This document shows, in pieces, positions 9,267 to 16,729 of a stretch of DNA of 64,000 bases (position 1 is its first letter; each line of letters starts with the position of its first letter). Source of the stretch: a virus; the IMG/VR virus record IMGVR_UViG_3300045971_000344, positions 62,001 to 126,000 of that record, one strand, 5' to 3'. Both the position numbers and the translations under genes were made by a program. The notes under the pieces were generated by a model. That model saw nothing but the letters and a program-made list of their open reading frames with translations. It searched no databases and had not been told where the DNA came from.

Positions 9267-10682
9267 ATGCCTACCGAAACTGAAGAAGTAATAAAGCCCA
9301 ACACCGCAGTCCCAGCAAAACCCAAGCCCCTTGGATCATTTACTAAAAAAGAAATTAGGCGACTGGACAACCTTTCTGACGGACGAATGAAATCATCACA
9401 GGGTAAGTATGAGCTTGAATCTGATTACCTAGATGACTACGCAGATCGGATCCGTAAAGAAGATAGGATGCAACACTTCGAGCAAGAGTTTTACGGAGAG
9501 TTGAATAAACAGCTCGATGAATACGCAAGACAAGTCATGCACTTAAAAACAGACGTACCGGGTATTTGTGTTGTTCAAAGAGGGCCCGTTATTCCTATTA
9601 GTCCTAACCTTTCTAAATTGGTGTCTGTCCGAGAAGGAGGTAAAAAAGAAGACCAATCAAAAGCAAAATCGTACTCAGGGTTGAAGATAACACAGTACGC
9701 AGGCATAAAGGTTGCCCACGTTGCTGGTTATTATATCTTTGAGGACCAAATATTACTGGGTGTGAAAATAACAGAGCTTGCTAAGCAAGATGCGGTTGTT
9801 AGCACTTATAGATCTACCTGTAAAATGTATTTGGACAAAATACATGAACTTCAAAACAAGTTACTTCCGTTAGAACTTTTGAGAAAACGCCTGAAAGAGA
9901 TTTATGAAGAAGTAGATGAGTTGTTAAACGCAAAAGAAGATCCTAATAGAGATCAAAGAGTAGATGCAAATGAAGCACGAACACAAAGAAAAGACTTCTT
10001 AATTGAAGAAGGATCTAAATTAACGGCAAAGATAAAAGAAGAAGAAGATGCTAATGTAGGACCCCTTGTAGAGCTCAATAATGTCCATGTAGAATATGAT
10101 AACTATAAGACGATGGAAAAACTAAAATTAAGTACCCAGCTAGAGAAGTCCATTAGTGGTCATAAGAGTTTGTCTGAGGCAATCTTAGAGAAGGCTATCG
10201 CAGGCGTTAGTCAACTAAATGAAAAGCTCGAAGGTGATGATAGCTTGGTCTTCGTAACCTCATTTGGATTTGACCCAACGGCTACCCTTGGAAAAGTACA
10301 AGCAAAAAGTATTGTTGTTAATCCCATTCTTCATGGTAATTTAGCTTATTTCTGGCTCATGAAGATCCGGACGGTAAATATCATAAAACGTTTCTTAGGT
10401 TCAGACGTCCATATAACAGGATATTCTTTCCCTAAGAAAGAGCGGTCTAAGATAATGAAGCGCGTAGATAATGAGGTTAAAGTAACGGGTGGGTTTACCG
10501 ATGAAATACTTAAACTTAGAAAATTCGGAACCTTAAGAGATAACGCCTTTAAGAAAATGCAAGTATTTTTGATAAAACAGCATAAAGAAATGGATGCGTA
10601 CTTTACAGAGTTGTTTGATAAAATCTGGGCAGAGTCAGAAGAGGTCTTAAAAGAAATGAAGAATAAAGGTGGCTCAAAATGA
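9267..10682 (+). CDS. Hypothetical protein, paralogue A of a tandem pair
   Basis: 471 residues; AGGAG site. Clearly related to the product at 11071-12681: both have FYG.L...Y near 90 residues in, a block G.K.AHVAGYYIFEDQI versus VFIAGFPIFENQI, a long central coiled coil with a conserved YLPIRKMEL-like stretch, and a C-terminal YFWLMK motif followed by S.SF. Soluble, charged, helical. Position after the topoisomerase suggests a DNA-linked or virion role, but nothing in the sequence proves it. Confidence 0.8.
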   Translation: MPTETEEVIKPNTAVPAKPKPLGSFTKKEIRRLDNLSDGRMKSSQGKYELESDYLDDYADRIRKEDRMQHFEQEFYGELNKQLDEYARQVMHLKTDVPGICVVQRGPVIPISPNLSKLVSVREGGKKEDQSKAKSYSGLKITQYAGIKVAHVAGYYIFEDQILLGVKITELAKQDAVVSTYRSTCKMYLDKIHELQNKLLPLELLRKRLKEIYEEVDELLNAKEDPNRDQRVDANEARTQRKDFLIEEGSKLTAKIKEEEDANVGPLVELNNVHVEYDNYKTMEKLKLSTQLEKSISGHKSLSEAILEKAIAGVSQLNEKLEGDDSLVFVTSFGFDPTATLGKVQAKSIVVNPILHGNLAYFWLMKIRTVNIIKRFLGSDVHITGYSFPKKERSKIMKRVDNEVKVTGGFTDEILKLRKFGTLRDNAFKKMQVFLIKQHKEMDAYFTELFDKIWAESEEVLKEMKNKGGSK

Positions 10683-10966
10683 CTAAGTTAATAGCTGGTG
10701 AAGAGGTTGTCTTTATAGGAATTATGGATCCAGTCTTAAAAGACTCCAGAGCAGTTGTAGTTGAGAAATTAAATAGGTTTGACTACAAGGTAGCAACTAA
10801 AGATGGATTTATGCTAACTGTTGCTGAAGTATTTCTAAAGAGGGCGACCTTACTAGATAATACCTTAATCCCAATTCCAAAAGAAGAACCTAAAGTAGAA
10901 GTTACACTTAGTGAAGGTACTCCTTATGTCCTTGTTGAAGGGGATGAATGTGAAGGGCGTAATTAA
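10679..10966 (+). CDS. Hypothetical protein, 95 aa
   Basis: ATGA overlap with the previous gene. The N-terminal half (AGEEVVFIGIMDPVLKDSRAVVVEKLNRFDYKVA, broken here as two beta hairpins) looks like a small SH3-like barrel; the C-terminus is Pro/Glu-rich. Function unknown. Confidence 0.6.
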   Translation: MTKLIAGEEVVFIGIMDPVLKDSRAVVVEKLNRFDYKVATKDGFMLTVAEVFLKRATLLDNTLIPIPKEEPKVEVTLSEGTPYVLVEGDECEGRN

Positions 10967-10987
10967 TTAAATTTAATATTAATGGCC

Positions 10988-11017
10988 TTGACAATACATA
11001 TAAGAATATGTTATAAT
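10988..11017 (+). promoter_or_regulatory. Near-consensus sigma70 promoter
   Basis: TTGACA at 10988-10993, 18-nt spacer, TATAAT at 11012-11017 with an upstream TG (extended -10). It sits in the only sizeable gap before the 11071-16631 gene run and would drive it with host RNA polymerase. Confidence 0.8.
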
Positions 11018-11070
11018 CAAATTAAGGAATATCCCGAGATACCTAGATTGTGAGCGAGAGGGGAAATACG

Positions 11071-12681
11071 ATGATACTGAGCAAAAATCTTGCTGGAATA
11101 ATTTCCAGCATTCCAGGGCTGTGCCAGAGGTTATCCAGCTTATCAGAGAAATGGAATACAGAAAGAGCAGAAAAGATAAAAGAAGAGATAGATAGCATAA
11201 TTCCGTTGTTAAGAAAAAAGGACTTTGGTCCCATAAAGAAAGGTCTGCAACATTGCAACTCTACTCTAGCTGGATGCATAGCAGGTAAGGTAGAGCAATT
11301 ACTAACTAAGTCTAAGTGTAAGTCATACATAAGAAAACTAGGGTTAACTATAACGCCCATCCTTGAGGCTATTCATGCTCTTGAAATAGATACGATACCA
11401 GAAAAAGAAGAATTACCTACGATTAGCTTTAAGCCCGGCGTTGACCTTTTAGACCAATCCATTCAAGAACGCTTATCCCTTCATACGTTAGACGATAACG
11501 GAAATCCTAGGCAAAGTGCTAATAAAGATCTTTCTACAATGGAACAGATTTGGGAAGAAGCAGAGTATAAAAATATATTACGCCAAGAGTCTTTAAATGC
11601 TTGGGATAAAAAGTTCTATGGACCCTTGGATATGGCTTATGAAAAATATAAATCCCAGATTGATAAAATACCTCGTTTCTTAAATAAACCTGCAGAGTTG
11701 TTTAGGGTGCCTATCGTTCCCTATTCCGCAAAAGAAGTAATTTTTAGAGATAAAGAACTTGCTAAGACAGATGTAGAATTGGTCTTTATAGCGGGCTTTC
11801 CTATATTTGAAAATCAAATTGTTTTGGCAATAAATACAAACAGATTTCAAGATGAGATGCTAGGGATACAGGCATACGAGTTTGAACGATCTAAGCACAG
11901 TTCTACTTTAGCTAATGCAAGAGATAAATATTTACCTATAAGAAAAATGGAACTCCAAATAAAAGAATATCAGGAAGAGCTTTCGTTCTTAACTGAACCT
12001 TTAGTAGAAGGTACCGGTATAAACAAAGAGGATGCACAAGCAGTAAGAACACTGAGATCTTCTTGGATTAACGCTGAGATTGAAAAATTGATTGTAAATA
12101 TAAACGCTAGAAAGGTCAAATATGCTGACCTGTTTAAGGAATTGGAAGTAGGTACAGCTAAGCTACGCGAGATATCAAAAGGTAAACCAAAAGATAGCGG
12201 AGACAGTGTAAAGCGCACGCTGGAAACAGCTGAAGAATACTTGAAGATAATAAATAGTAAGCTATCTTTTGAAGAACAGCTTGGACTTGTTACAAATACA
12301 CCATATCCTTATGGGTATGGAACAACGTATTTTTGGTTAATGAAGGATTCTAATCTAGCAAAGTGGAACGTAAATTTATCTTTCAACAGAGAAAAACTAA
12401 ATATATCTAGTTGGTCATTTGTAAATCCACCTGAAACAAAATCTGCTTTTGAGCACCTTCAAGCGTTTCAAACAGAGTTGCAAAACTTCGTACTGTCCTC
12501 AATTCGGAACGGTTTAACCATTGACCAATGTTGTTTGAAGTTAAAGGTGTATCTAAAGAAACGCCGTAAGACCTATGGCAATGAACATCGTGAGCTCGTA
12601 AAGAAAATTTATTCGGACTTTTCAGATAGTGGGATTAAGCGCGTTGACCTTAAGGCTCCAAAGGTGAGGTTTCTTGTATGA
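11071..12681 (+). CDS. Hypothetical protein, paralogue B of a tandem pair
   Basis: ATG at 11071 is favoured over the GTG at 11050 because GAGGGG precedes it by 6 nt; 536 residues. It shares with the 9267-10682 product FYGPLDMAYEKY versus FYGELNKQLDEY, the IAGFPIFENQI block, a central coiled coil and the YFWLMK motif. It also has an N-terminal helical extension of about 100 residues that paralogue A lacks. No enzyme motif seen. First gene after the sigma70 promoter. Confidence 0.8.
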   Translation: MILSKNLAGIISSIPGLCQRLSSLSEKWNTERAEKIKEEIDSIIPLLRKKDFGPIKKGLQHCNSTLAGCIAGKVEQLLTKSKCKSYIRKLGLTITPILEAIHALEIDTIPEKEELPTISFKPGVDLLDQSIQERLSLHTLDDNGNPRQSANKDLSTMEQIWEEAEYKNILRQESLNAWDKKFYGPLDMAYEKYKSQIDKIPRFLNKPAELFRVPIVPYSAKEVIFRDKELAKTDVELVFIAGFPIFENQIVLAINTNRFQDEMLGIQAYEFERSKHSSTLANARDKYLPIRKMELQIKEYQEELSFLTEPLVEGTGINKEDAQAVRTLRSSWINAEIEKLIVNINARKVKYADLFKELEVGTAKLREISKGKPKDSGDSVKRTLETAEEYLKIINSKLSFEEQLGLVTNTPYPYGYGTTYFWLMKDSNLAKWNVNLSFNREKLNISSWSFVNPPETKSAFEHLQAFQTELQNFVLSSIRNGLTIDQCCLKLKVYLKKRRKTYGNEHRELVKKIYSDFSDSGIKRVDLKAPKVRFLV

Positions 12682-13097
12682 TTTGCTACGTTTGTCACTG
12701 CACCCCAGAAGTTCCTCATGAACACCATCCAGAGTTGCAGGCGTACGGTGGGACAGATAAGGGTACAGTAATACTATGTAGTAACTGTCATAATTCTCTC
12801 CATAAAGAAATCTCAAGGTTGCATGCGCTTTATAAAAAAGGGAAAGGAGGTGAAGGCGTAAGGTGGAACACTGCACGACACAGTCAAGAAGTTGAAAACG
12901 CTAAAAATCTTGTTTTATGTGGCTTAAAAAGTATCGTAATGTTTGAAGGACAGAAAAAGACAAAAGTGAATATAAGTGTTGACCAACAAACCCACCAAAC
13001 TATCACGGCGTTAAAGGGAAAATTGGGTGCATCCAACATACAGGACACCATACTCCATTGTATAAAATACACCGCCAAAGTGCACGGTTTGGGATAA
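12678..13097 (+). CDS. HNH-type zinc protein, possible endonuclease
   Basis: 139 residues; ATGA overlap. C3-x2-C6, then HEHHPEL (14-20), then C34-x2-C37-H38...H42: the ligand and catalytic layout of a compact HNH nuclease domain. The C-terminal half (KVNISVDQQTHQTITALKG...) resembles a ribbon-helix-helix DNA-binding segment. Could nick DNA during replication or packaging, or be a homing-type nuclease; activity is inferred. Confidence 0.65.
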   Translation: MICYVCHCTPEVPHEHHPELQAYGGTDKGTVILCSNCHNSLHKEISRLHALYKKGKGGEGVRWNTARHSQEVENAKNLVLCGLKSIVMFEGQKKTKVNISVDQQTHQTITALKGKLGASNIQDTILHCIKYTAKVHGLG

Positions 13098-13106
13098 ACC
13101 CATCCT

Positions 13107-13149
13107 TTTATAAGGATTAGACATTTACCCTCTTGGGTATTAAATTTTG
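13107..13149 (+). promoter_or_regulatory. Tandem small hairpins in leader
   Basis: A 6-bp hairpin (ATCCTT...AAGGAT) is followed by TACCC-TCTT-GGGTA and an AT-rich tract just before the next ribosome site. It could be a weak attenuator or terminator, or an mRNA-stability element. Confidence 0.3.
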
Positions 13150-13164
13150 GGAGGCACGACCTTA

Positions 13165-13917
13165 ATGGCAAAACCCGGCATACCGAAACTTGTTAAATTC
13201 TGCGGAACCTGTCGTCATTATTGTTGGATAGTTGGACCAAATAGAAAAACAACCTGTAACAACTTAGGGTCAATAGATACAACCCCTGGGTGTCTTGATT
13301 ATGCAATTAATCCCTTTGTCTTAAAGGATTATATCTCGGTCCTAAAGCCCTTATCTGAAGTATTGAGAGTTATGCCTCTAACTGTCTTACCTATGTTTTA
13401 TGAAATCATAGCGCAAGAAAAGGTTTTACGCAGACGTGGTTTCTATTTCATGGAAAAAGTAGCAATTAAGTATTATGGTTCAGCTGCAGACAAGTATATA
13501 AGCAACTACGTAGTTGCTCATGTCTTTAGCTCGACTGATGAAGGTGTACTCGTAATAAGTAAAAGCGGTATAAGAATGTTTGTTCTAAAGGAAAACGTAA
13601 TTAAGTTTGCACTTTTTCTGGAGATGCGTAGGGACCTAAAAGAGGCAGGAAAGAATGTCGATCCTACAATAAAGATGCGTTCTGTAAAACAGAAGCTCGC
13701 ATTGACCGAAACCTTGGATGATATTTTAGACCGAGGTCTTTTAGACGATGAGGATCTTGACAAATCCTTGAAGTCAAAATTCAGTACGAGTAAAATAAAC
13801 AGGCGGATTACTGATCCAGAAGAAGGGTTGGGTATAAAAGAAAAGAAGAAAACTATGAAGTTTTCAGAGATGGAAATTTCTACTAGGTCTCCTATTAAGA
13901 AAGGAGGGTCCAAGTAG
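13165..13917 (+). CDS. Hypothetical protein with N-terminal Cys cluster
   Basis: ATG at 13165, about 11 nt after GGGAGG, is preferred to the in-frame TTG at 13147. 250 residues. N-terminal CGTCRHYCW...CNNLGSI...CLDY gives up to five Cys plus His, a likely metal site. A globular middle and a Lys/Asp-rich tail follow. Not recognised. Confidence 0.65.
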   Translation: MAKPGIPKLVKFCGTCRHYCWIVGPNRKTTCNNLGSIDTTPGCLDYAINPFVLKDYISVLKPLSEVLRVMPLTVLPMFYEIIAQEKVLRRRGFYFMEKVAIKYYGSAADKYISNYVVAHVFSSTDEGVLVISKSGIRMFVLKENVIKFALFLEMRRDLKEAGKNVDPTIKMRSVKQKLALTETLDDILDRGLLDDEDLDKSLKSKFSTSKINRRITDPEEGLGIKEKKKTMKFSEMEISTRSPIKKGGSK

Positions 13918-15045
13918 ATGAATAGATCTCTAGCTAAATACATACGCGAATATTTTGGTTTTATGTACGGTACAAAAGAGTTTATGGACATTTATTTGTA
14001 TAGCCTACAGTATATAACTAAGTCAATGTCGGCATCAAGATTCCATAAACTAGTTAAATGTATCTCCTCTAGGTCTATTAAAGATTTCAGACTTGGACTA
14101 ACCAATATCGGTTATTATATTCTAAATCTAAAAATGTATGTTCTGCATAGCATAGCGAAGACCGTAGATAAAACTTTATCAGATACAATCCGTAAGAAAG
14201 ATAAGCAATATGCAGTGTTCTTTTTTAAAGATAAAATGCTTAAGACTACAGTAAAAATGTTAAAAGCACAGTTCAAAGTTTTACCTTCATTGAACGAAAT
14301 AAAGGTTTTACTTGTCAAGGTGTCTGCAATGGCAGATGTAAAGCTCAAGCCCTTAATAAACAACATTGTATGGCGTCGCCTTAAATTTTTATCTTATAGT
14401 AATTCAATTGATTTAGAATCTATTAGAGCAGAGTTGAAGGCAAAACTTGTACAGTCATTCTATTGGCTAATGCCGTATAAAAAAGAAACGGTCTATCATT
14501 GGGTAATGACCATGATAAAGCCCCTAAAGAATCACGCTATAAACTTGGTTAATTTTTACACGACCAAAAAGAGAGTCCGGATGTATGAGGACCACGAAGG
14601 AAAGTATAAGGTTAAGGAAATAAGTATTGATGCAATTCTTTCAGATGAAAATAGAGAAGGTATGCAGTTAAGCGATGGAAACGAGTATAAAGTAAATGTA
14701 GAGAACAAGGTAGCATTAAAACAAGTATATGATAGGTTCGCAATAACTAGTAAGCGTATTTTAGCATTCAAACTATTGAGTGGAACCTTTGATGGTGAAT
14801 TTACACAGTGGTTAAGGGCGAATAAGTATATTAGTGGTCTATCCAATATGGATAATACGGATTATCAAGATAAAGAAGACCCAATGCTATTCTTGCGGCT
14901 CGTAGCGGCCTTTGTAGGAATACGATGGGACCATTTTTATCGCATGATAACCCGAATCCGTAGTTCCTTAGTTGAGCCTACATCTACAAAGGGGGTGTCG
15001 GATAATTATGTGCTCAATTCCGCTTACGCCTCATCAAGCCCCTGA
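13918..15045 (+). CDS. Hypothetical basic helical protein, 375 aa
   Basis: Starts directly after the previous TAG, with AAGGAGGG upstream. Lys-rich, strongly helical and Cys-poor; no membrane segment is certain. Not recognised. Its end overlaps the next gene by 38 nt. Confidence 0.65.
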   Translation: MNRSLAKYIREYFGFMYGTKEFMDIYLYSLQYITKSMSASRFHKLVKCISSRSIKDFRLGLTNIGYYILNLKMYVLHSIAKTVDKTLSDTIRKKDKQYAVFFFKDKMLKTTVKMLKAQFKVLPSLNEIKVLLVKVSAMADVKLKPLINNIVWRRLKFLSYSNSIDLESIRAELKAKLVQSFYWLMPYKKETVYHWVMTMIKPLKNHAINLVNFYTTKKRVRMYEDHEGKYKVKEISIDAILSDENREGMQLSDGNEYKVNVENKVALKQVYDRFAITSKRILAFKLLSGTFDGEFTQWLRANKYISGLSNMDNTDYQDKEDPMLFLRLVAAFVGIRWDHFYRMITRIRSSLVEPTSTKGVSDNYVLNSAYASSSP

Positions 15046-15421
15046 GACTAATATCTCAAGGTTGTTTGAATTAAACTTTGATCCAATCTTGTATAAAGAT
15101 AACCAAGAGTATCAGTCTTCTTATAGAGAGAAAGCGTGTTATTATTGCCTATCAGCAATTGGTTTAAATAAAGGCATTACGATAAATCAGCTTTCCTCAT
15201 TACTAAGAAATGTCTTAAATGTTCCTCTTGAACTGACTCAGTCAACAGTTGTCCTATTAGAGAACGCGGATCTAATAACCAGATATAAGTATAAAAAAGA
15301 TACAGATACTACAATAGTACATCTATCAATAAAACCCAGTGCAGAAGTCTTAATGGAACAGTTATGCACTAAGTATGTAGAGTTGCGTGAGTGGTGCGTG
15401 CCTAATTATAGGCATAAATAA
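15008..15421 (+). CDS. Hypothetical protein, possible winged helix
   Basis: ATG at 15008 follows AAAGGGGGTG; the open frame further upstream starts only with TTG. 137 residues. The region YYCLSAIGLNKGITINQLSSLLRNVLNVP...VVLLENADLITRYKYKKD reads like a winged helix-turn-helix with its wing. Confidence 0.6.
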   Translation: MCSIPLTPHQAPETNISRLFELNFDPILYKDNQEYQSSYREKACYYCLSAIGLNKGITINQLSSLLRNVLNVPLELTQSTVVLLENADLITRYKYKKDTDTTIVHLSIKPSAEVLMEQLCTKYVELREWCVPNYRHK

Positions 15422-15487
15422 TCTTGGTTTCACTAGCCAATAGGAGGTGAAGAGGTTCATAGTGAACTACGGAATTTCGGCACAATC

Positions 15488-15536
15488 TAGAGTAGTGTAA
15501 CTAAATACAAGTAATTCATAGCTACACTAAATTTTC
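15488..15536 (+). terminator. Weak hairpin upstream of the transglycosylase
   Basis: TAGTGTA (15494-15500) can pair with TACACTA further downstream, with extra pairs inside the loop, followed by AAATTTT. May be an attenuator or simply leader structure. Confidence 0.3.
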
Positions 15537-15570
15537 CTATGTGCTGGAGTGTTCTGTACAGGAGGAAATT

Positions 15571-16227
15571 GTGGAAAAGATATTACGACTGTATGAGGTT
15601 GTGGACTTTGGAATAACTAAAAAGCGTGTATTAGTTGAAATGTTTTTAACCGTGTGGGCGGTAGTAAAGTTATTAGTGATTTTGTCCTCTTGTTACTTGG
15701 TTGTACTAGGGGCAAGGACTTATCACAGCAGTTTACCCGTCCCTATGAAGTTAATTCAAAAGCCTACGATCTCTACAACAGTAGTAAAACCAATTGAGGT
15801 TCAAAAGCTTGAGATTGCTCTTAAGTATTTGAATTGTCCAAAGGAAAAGTGGAGTACACTTTCTGATGCGATCCTCAAAGCAGCGCAGGCCATTAGAGTG
15901 CAACCGGAGTTTGTTGCCGTCCTGATATTTACGGAATCTCGCTTCAATATGCGAGCCGTGAGCTCAAAAGGGTATAAGGGATTGTTACAAACTCCTATGG
16001 CGTCTAAAACCTATGCAGATGTAGACGTTCTTTATGGCTGTAGGATTCTGGAAGAAAAAATGAAAGATCCTAGAGCCAAAAGAAATGGACAGGTTGATAT
16101 GAGGACAGTATTGGCTCTGTATAAAGGTGGATATAACAAAATGGCCTTTAAGCAAGCAGACGAGGTATTAACAGTCTATAAACGACTACAACAAAAAATA
16201 AAGGAGAACATAGAAAATGCAGGATAA
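15571..16227 (+). CDS. Membrane-anchored SLT-type lytic transglycosylase
   Basis: Cleaves peptidoglycan glycan strands to anhydromuropeptides. GTG at 15571 is chosen because AGGAGG lies 6-7 nt upstream; 218 residues. An N-terminal hydrophobic segment (about 24-47) would anchor it in the inner membrane. SLT core: FTESRFNMRAVSSKGYKGLLQ with catalytic Glu near 122, then a YKGGYN block near 190. Followed by two one-TM proteins, which suggests a lysis cassette. A virion-associated DNA-entry enzyme is the alternative. Confidence 0.85.
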   Translation: MEKILRLYEVVDFGITKKRVLVEMFLTVWAVVKLLVILSSCYLVVLGARTYHSSLPVPMKLIQKPTISTTVVKPIEVQKLEIALKYLNCPKEKWSTLSDAILKAAQAIRVQPEFVAVLIFTESRFNMRAVSSKGYKGLLQTPMASKTYADVDVLYGCRILEEKMKDPRAKRNGQVDMRTVLALYKGGYNKMAFKQADEVLTVYKRLQQKIKENIENAG

Positions 16228-16516
16228 TAACAATAAAATACTGTCGGCGCTGGACACGGTTATTACCAAGGAACAGCAATTTTTGTTATTACGCCACAAA
16301 CTCCAGATCTTTGCATTTTGGGCAGTAATATTAATGGCAATAGGAGCCTTTTGTGGACTTCAATACTCTTCCCGAGAAAATAAAAAGTTTTTTAAGGTTG
16401 CTACGGTATCCGGCAGCTTCTACTATGTAGACGAAAAGGGGAAGGAAAGAGTATATGACATCACTGAGAGGATTATTAGCGCTCCTGCAGCACAGTCTAC
16501 AACACCCATTAAGTGA
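16217..16516 (+). CDS. Small membrane protein, possible holin or spanin component
   Basis: 99 residues, overlapping the transglycosylase gene by 11 nt. One clear membrane segment (IFAFWAVILMAIGAFCGL, about 31-48) flanked by a charged N-terminus and a soluble C-terminal domain. Its position suggests lysis. Confidence 0.6.
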   Translation: MQDNNNKILSALDTVITKEQQFLLLRHKLQIFAFWAVILMAIGAFCGLQYSSRENKKFFKVATVSGSFYYVDEKGKERVYDITERIISAPAAQSTTPIK

Positions 16517-16631
16517 GCTAACAGAGGACCAAGTTAATATTGTTTTACCTTATATCTGTAGAGCCTTTGCGGTAGGATCTTTAGTAGGGCTTGCCGTAGG
16601 CTTACTCTATGCATCTAAATATTTAGGTTAA
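16455..16631 (+). CDS. 58-residue one-TM protein overlapping the previous gene
   Basis: Starts inside 16217-16516 in another frame, with GGAAGGAA 8 nt upstream. Product MTSLRGLLALLQHS... has a C-terminal membrane segment (FAVGSLVGLAVGLLYASKYLG). Embedded, out-of-frame small membrane genes next to a lysin are typical of Rz/Rz1-like or holin/antiholin pairs. It ends 13 nt before a terminator. Confidence 0.6.
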   Translation: MTSLRGLLALLQHSLQHPLSELTEDQVNIVLPYICRAFAVGSLVGLAVGLLYASKYLG

Positions 16632-16644
16632 GTAGGCTTTAAAT

Positions 16645-16684
16645 AGACGCACACTTCTTAATCGGAGTTGTGCGTCTTTTTTTT
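16645..16684 (+). terminator. Rho-independent terminator
   Basis: AGACGCACA pairs with TGTGCGTCT around a short loop, followed by eight further T residues. Ends the unit begun by the promoter at 10988. Confidence 0.85.
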
Positions 16685-16729
16685 GTAATTTAAGGGTATA
16701 TATTCGATAACAAAGGAGGAATAGCATAT

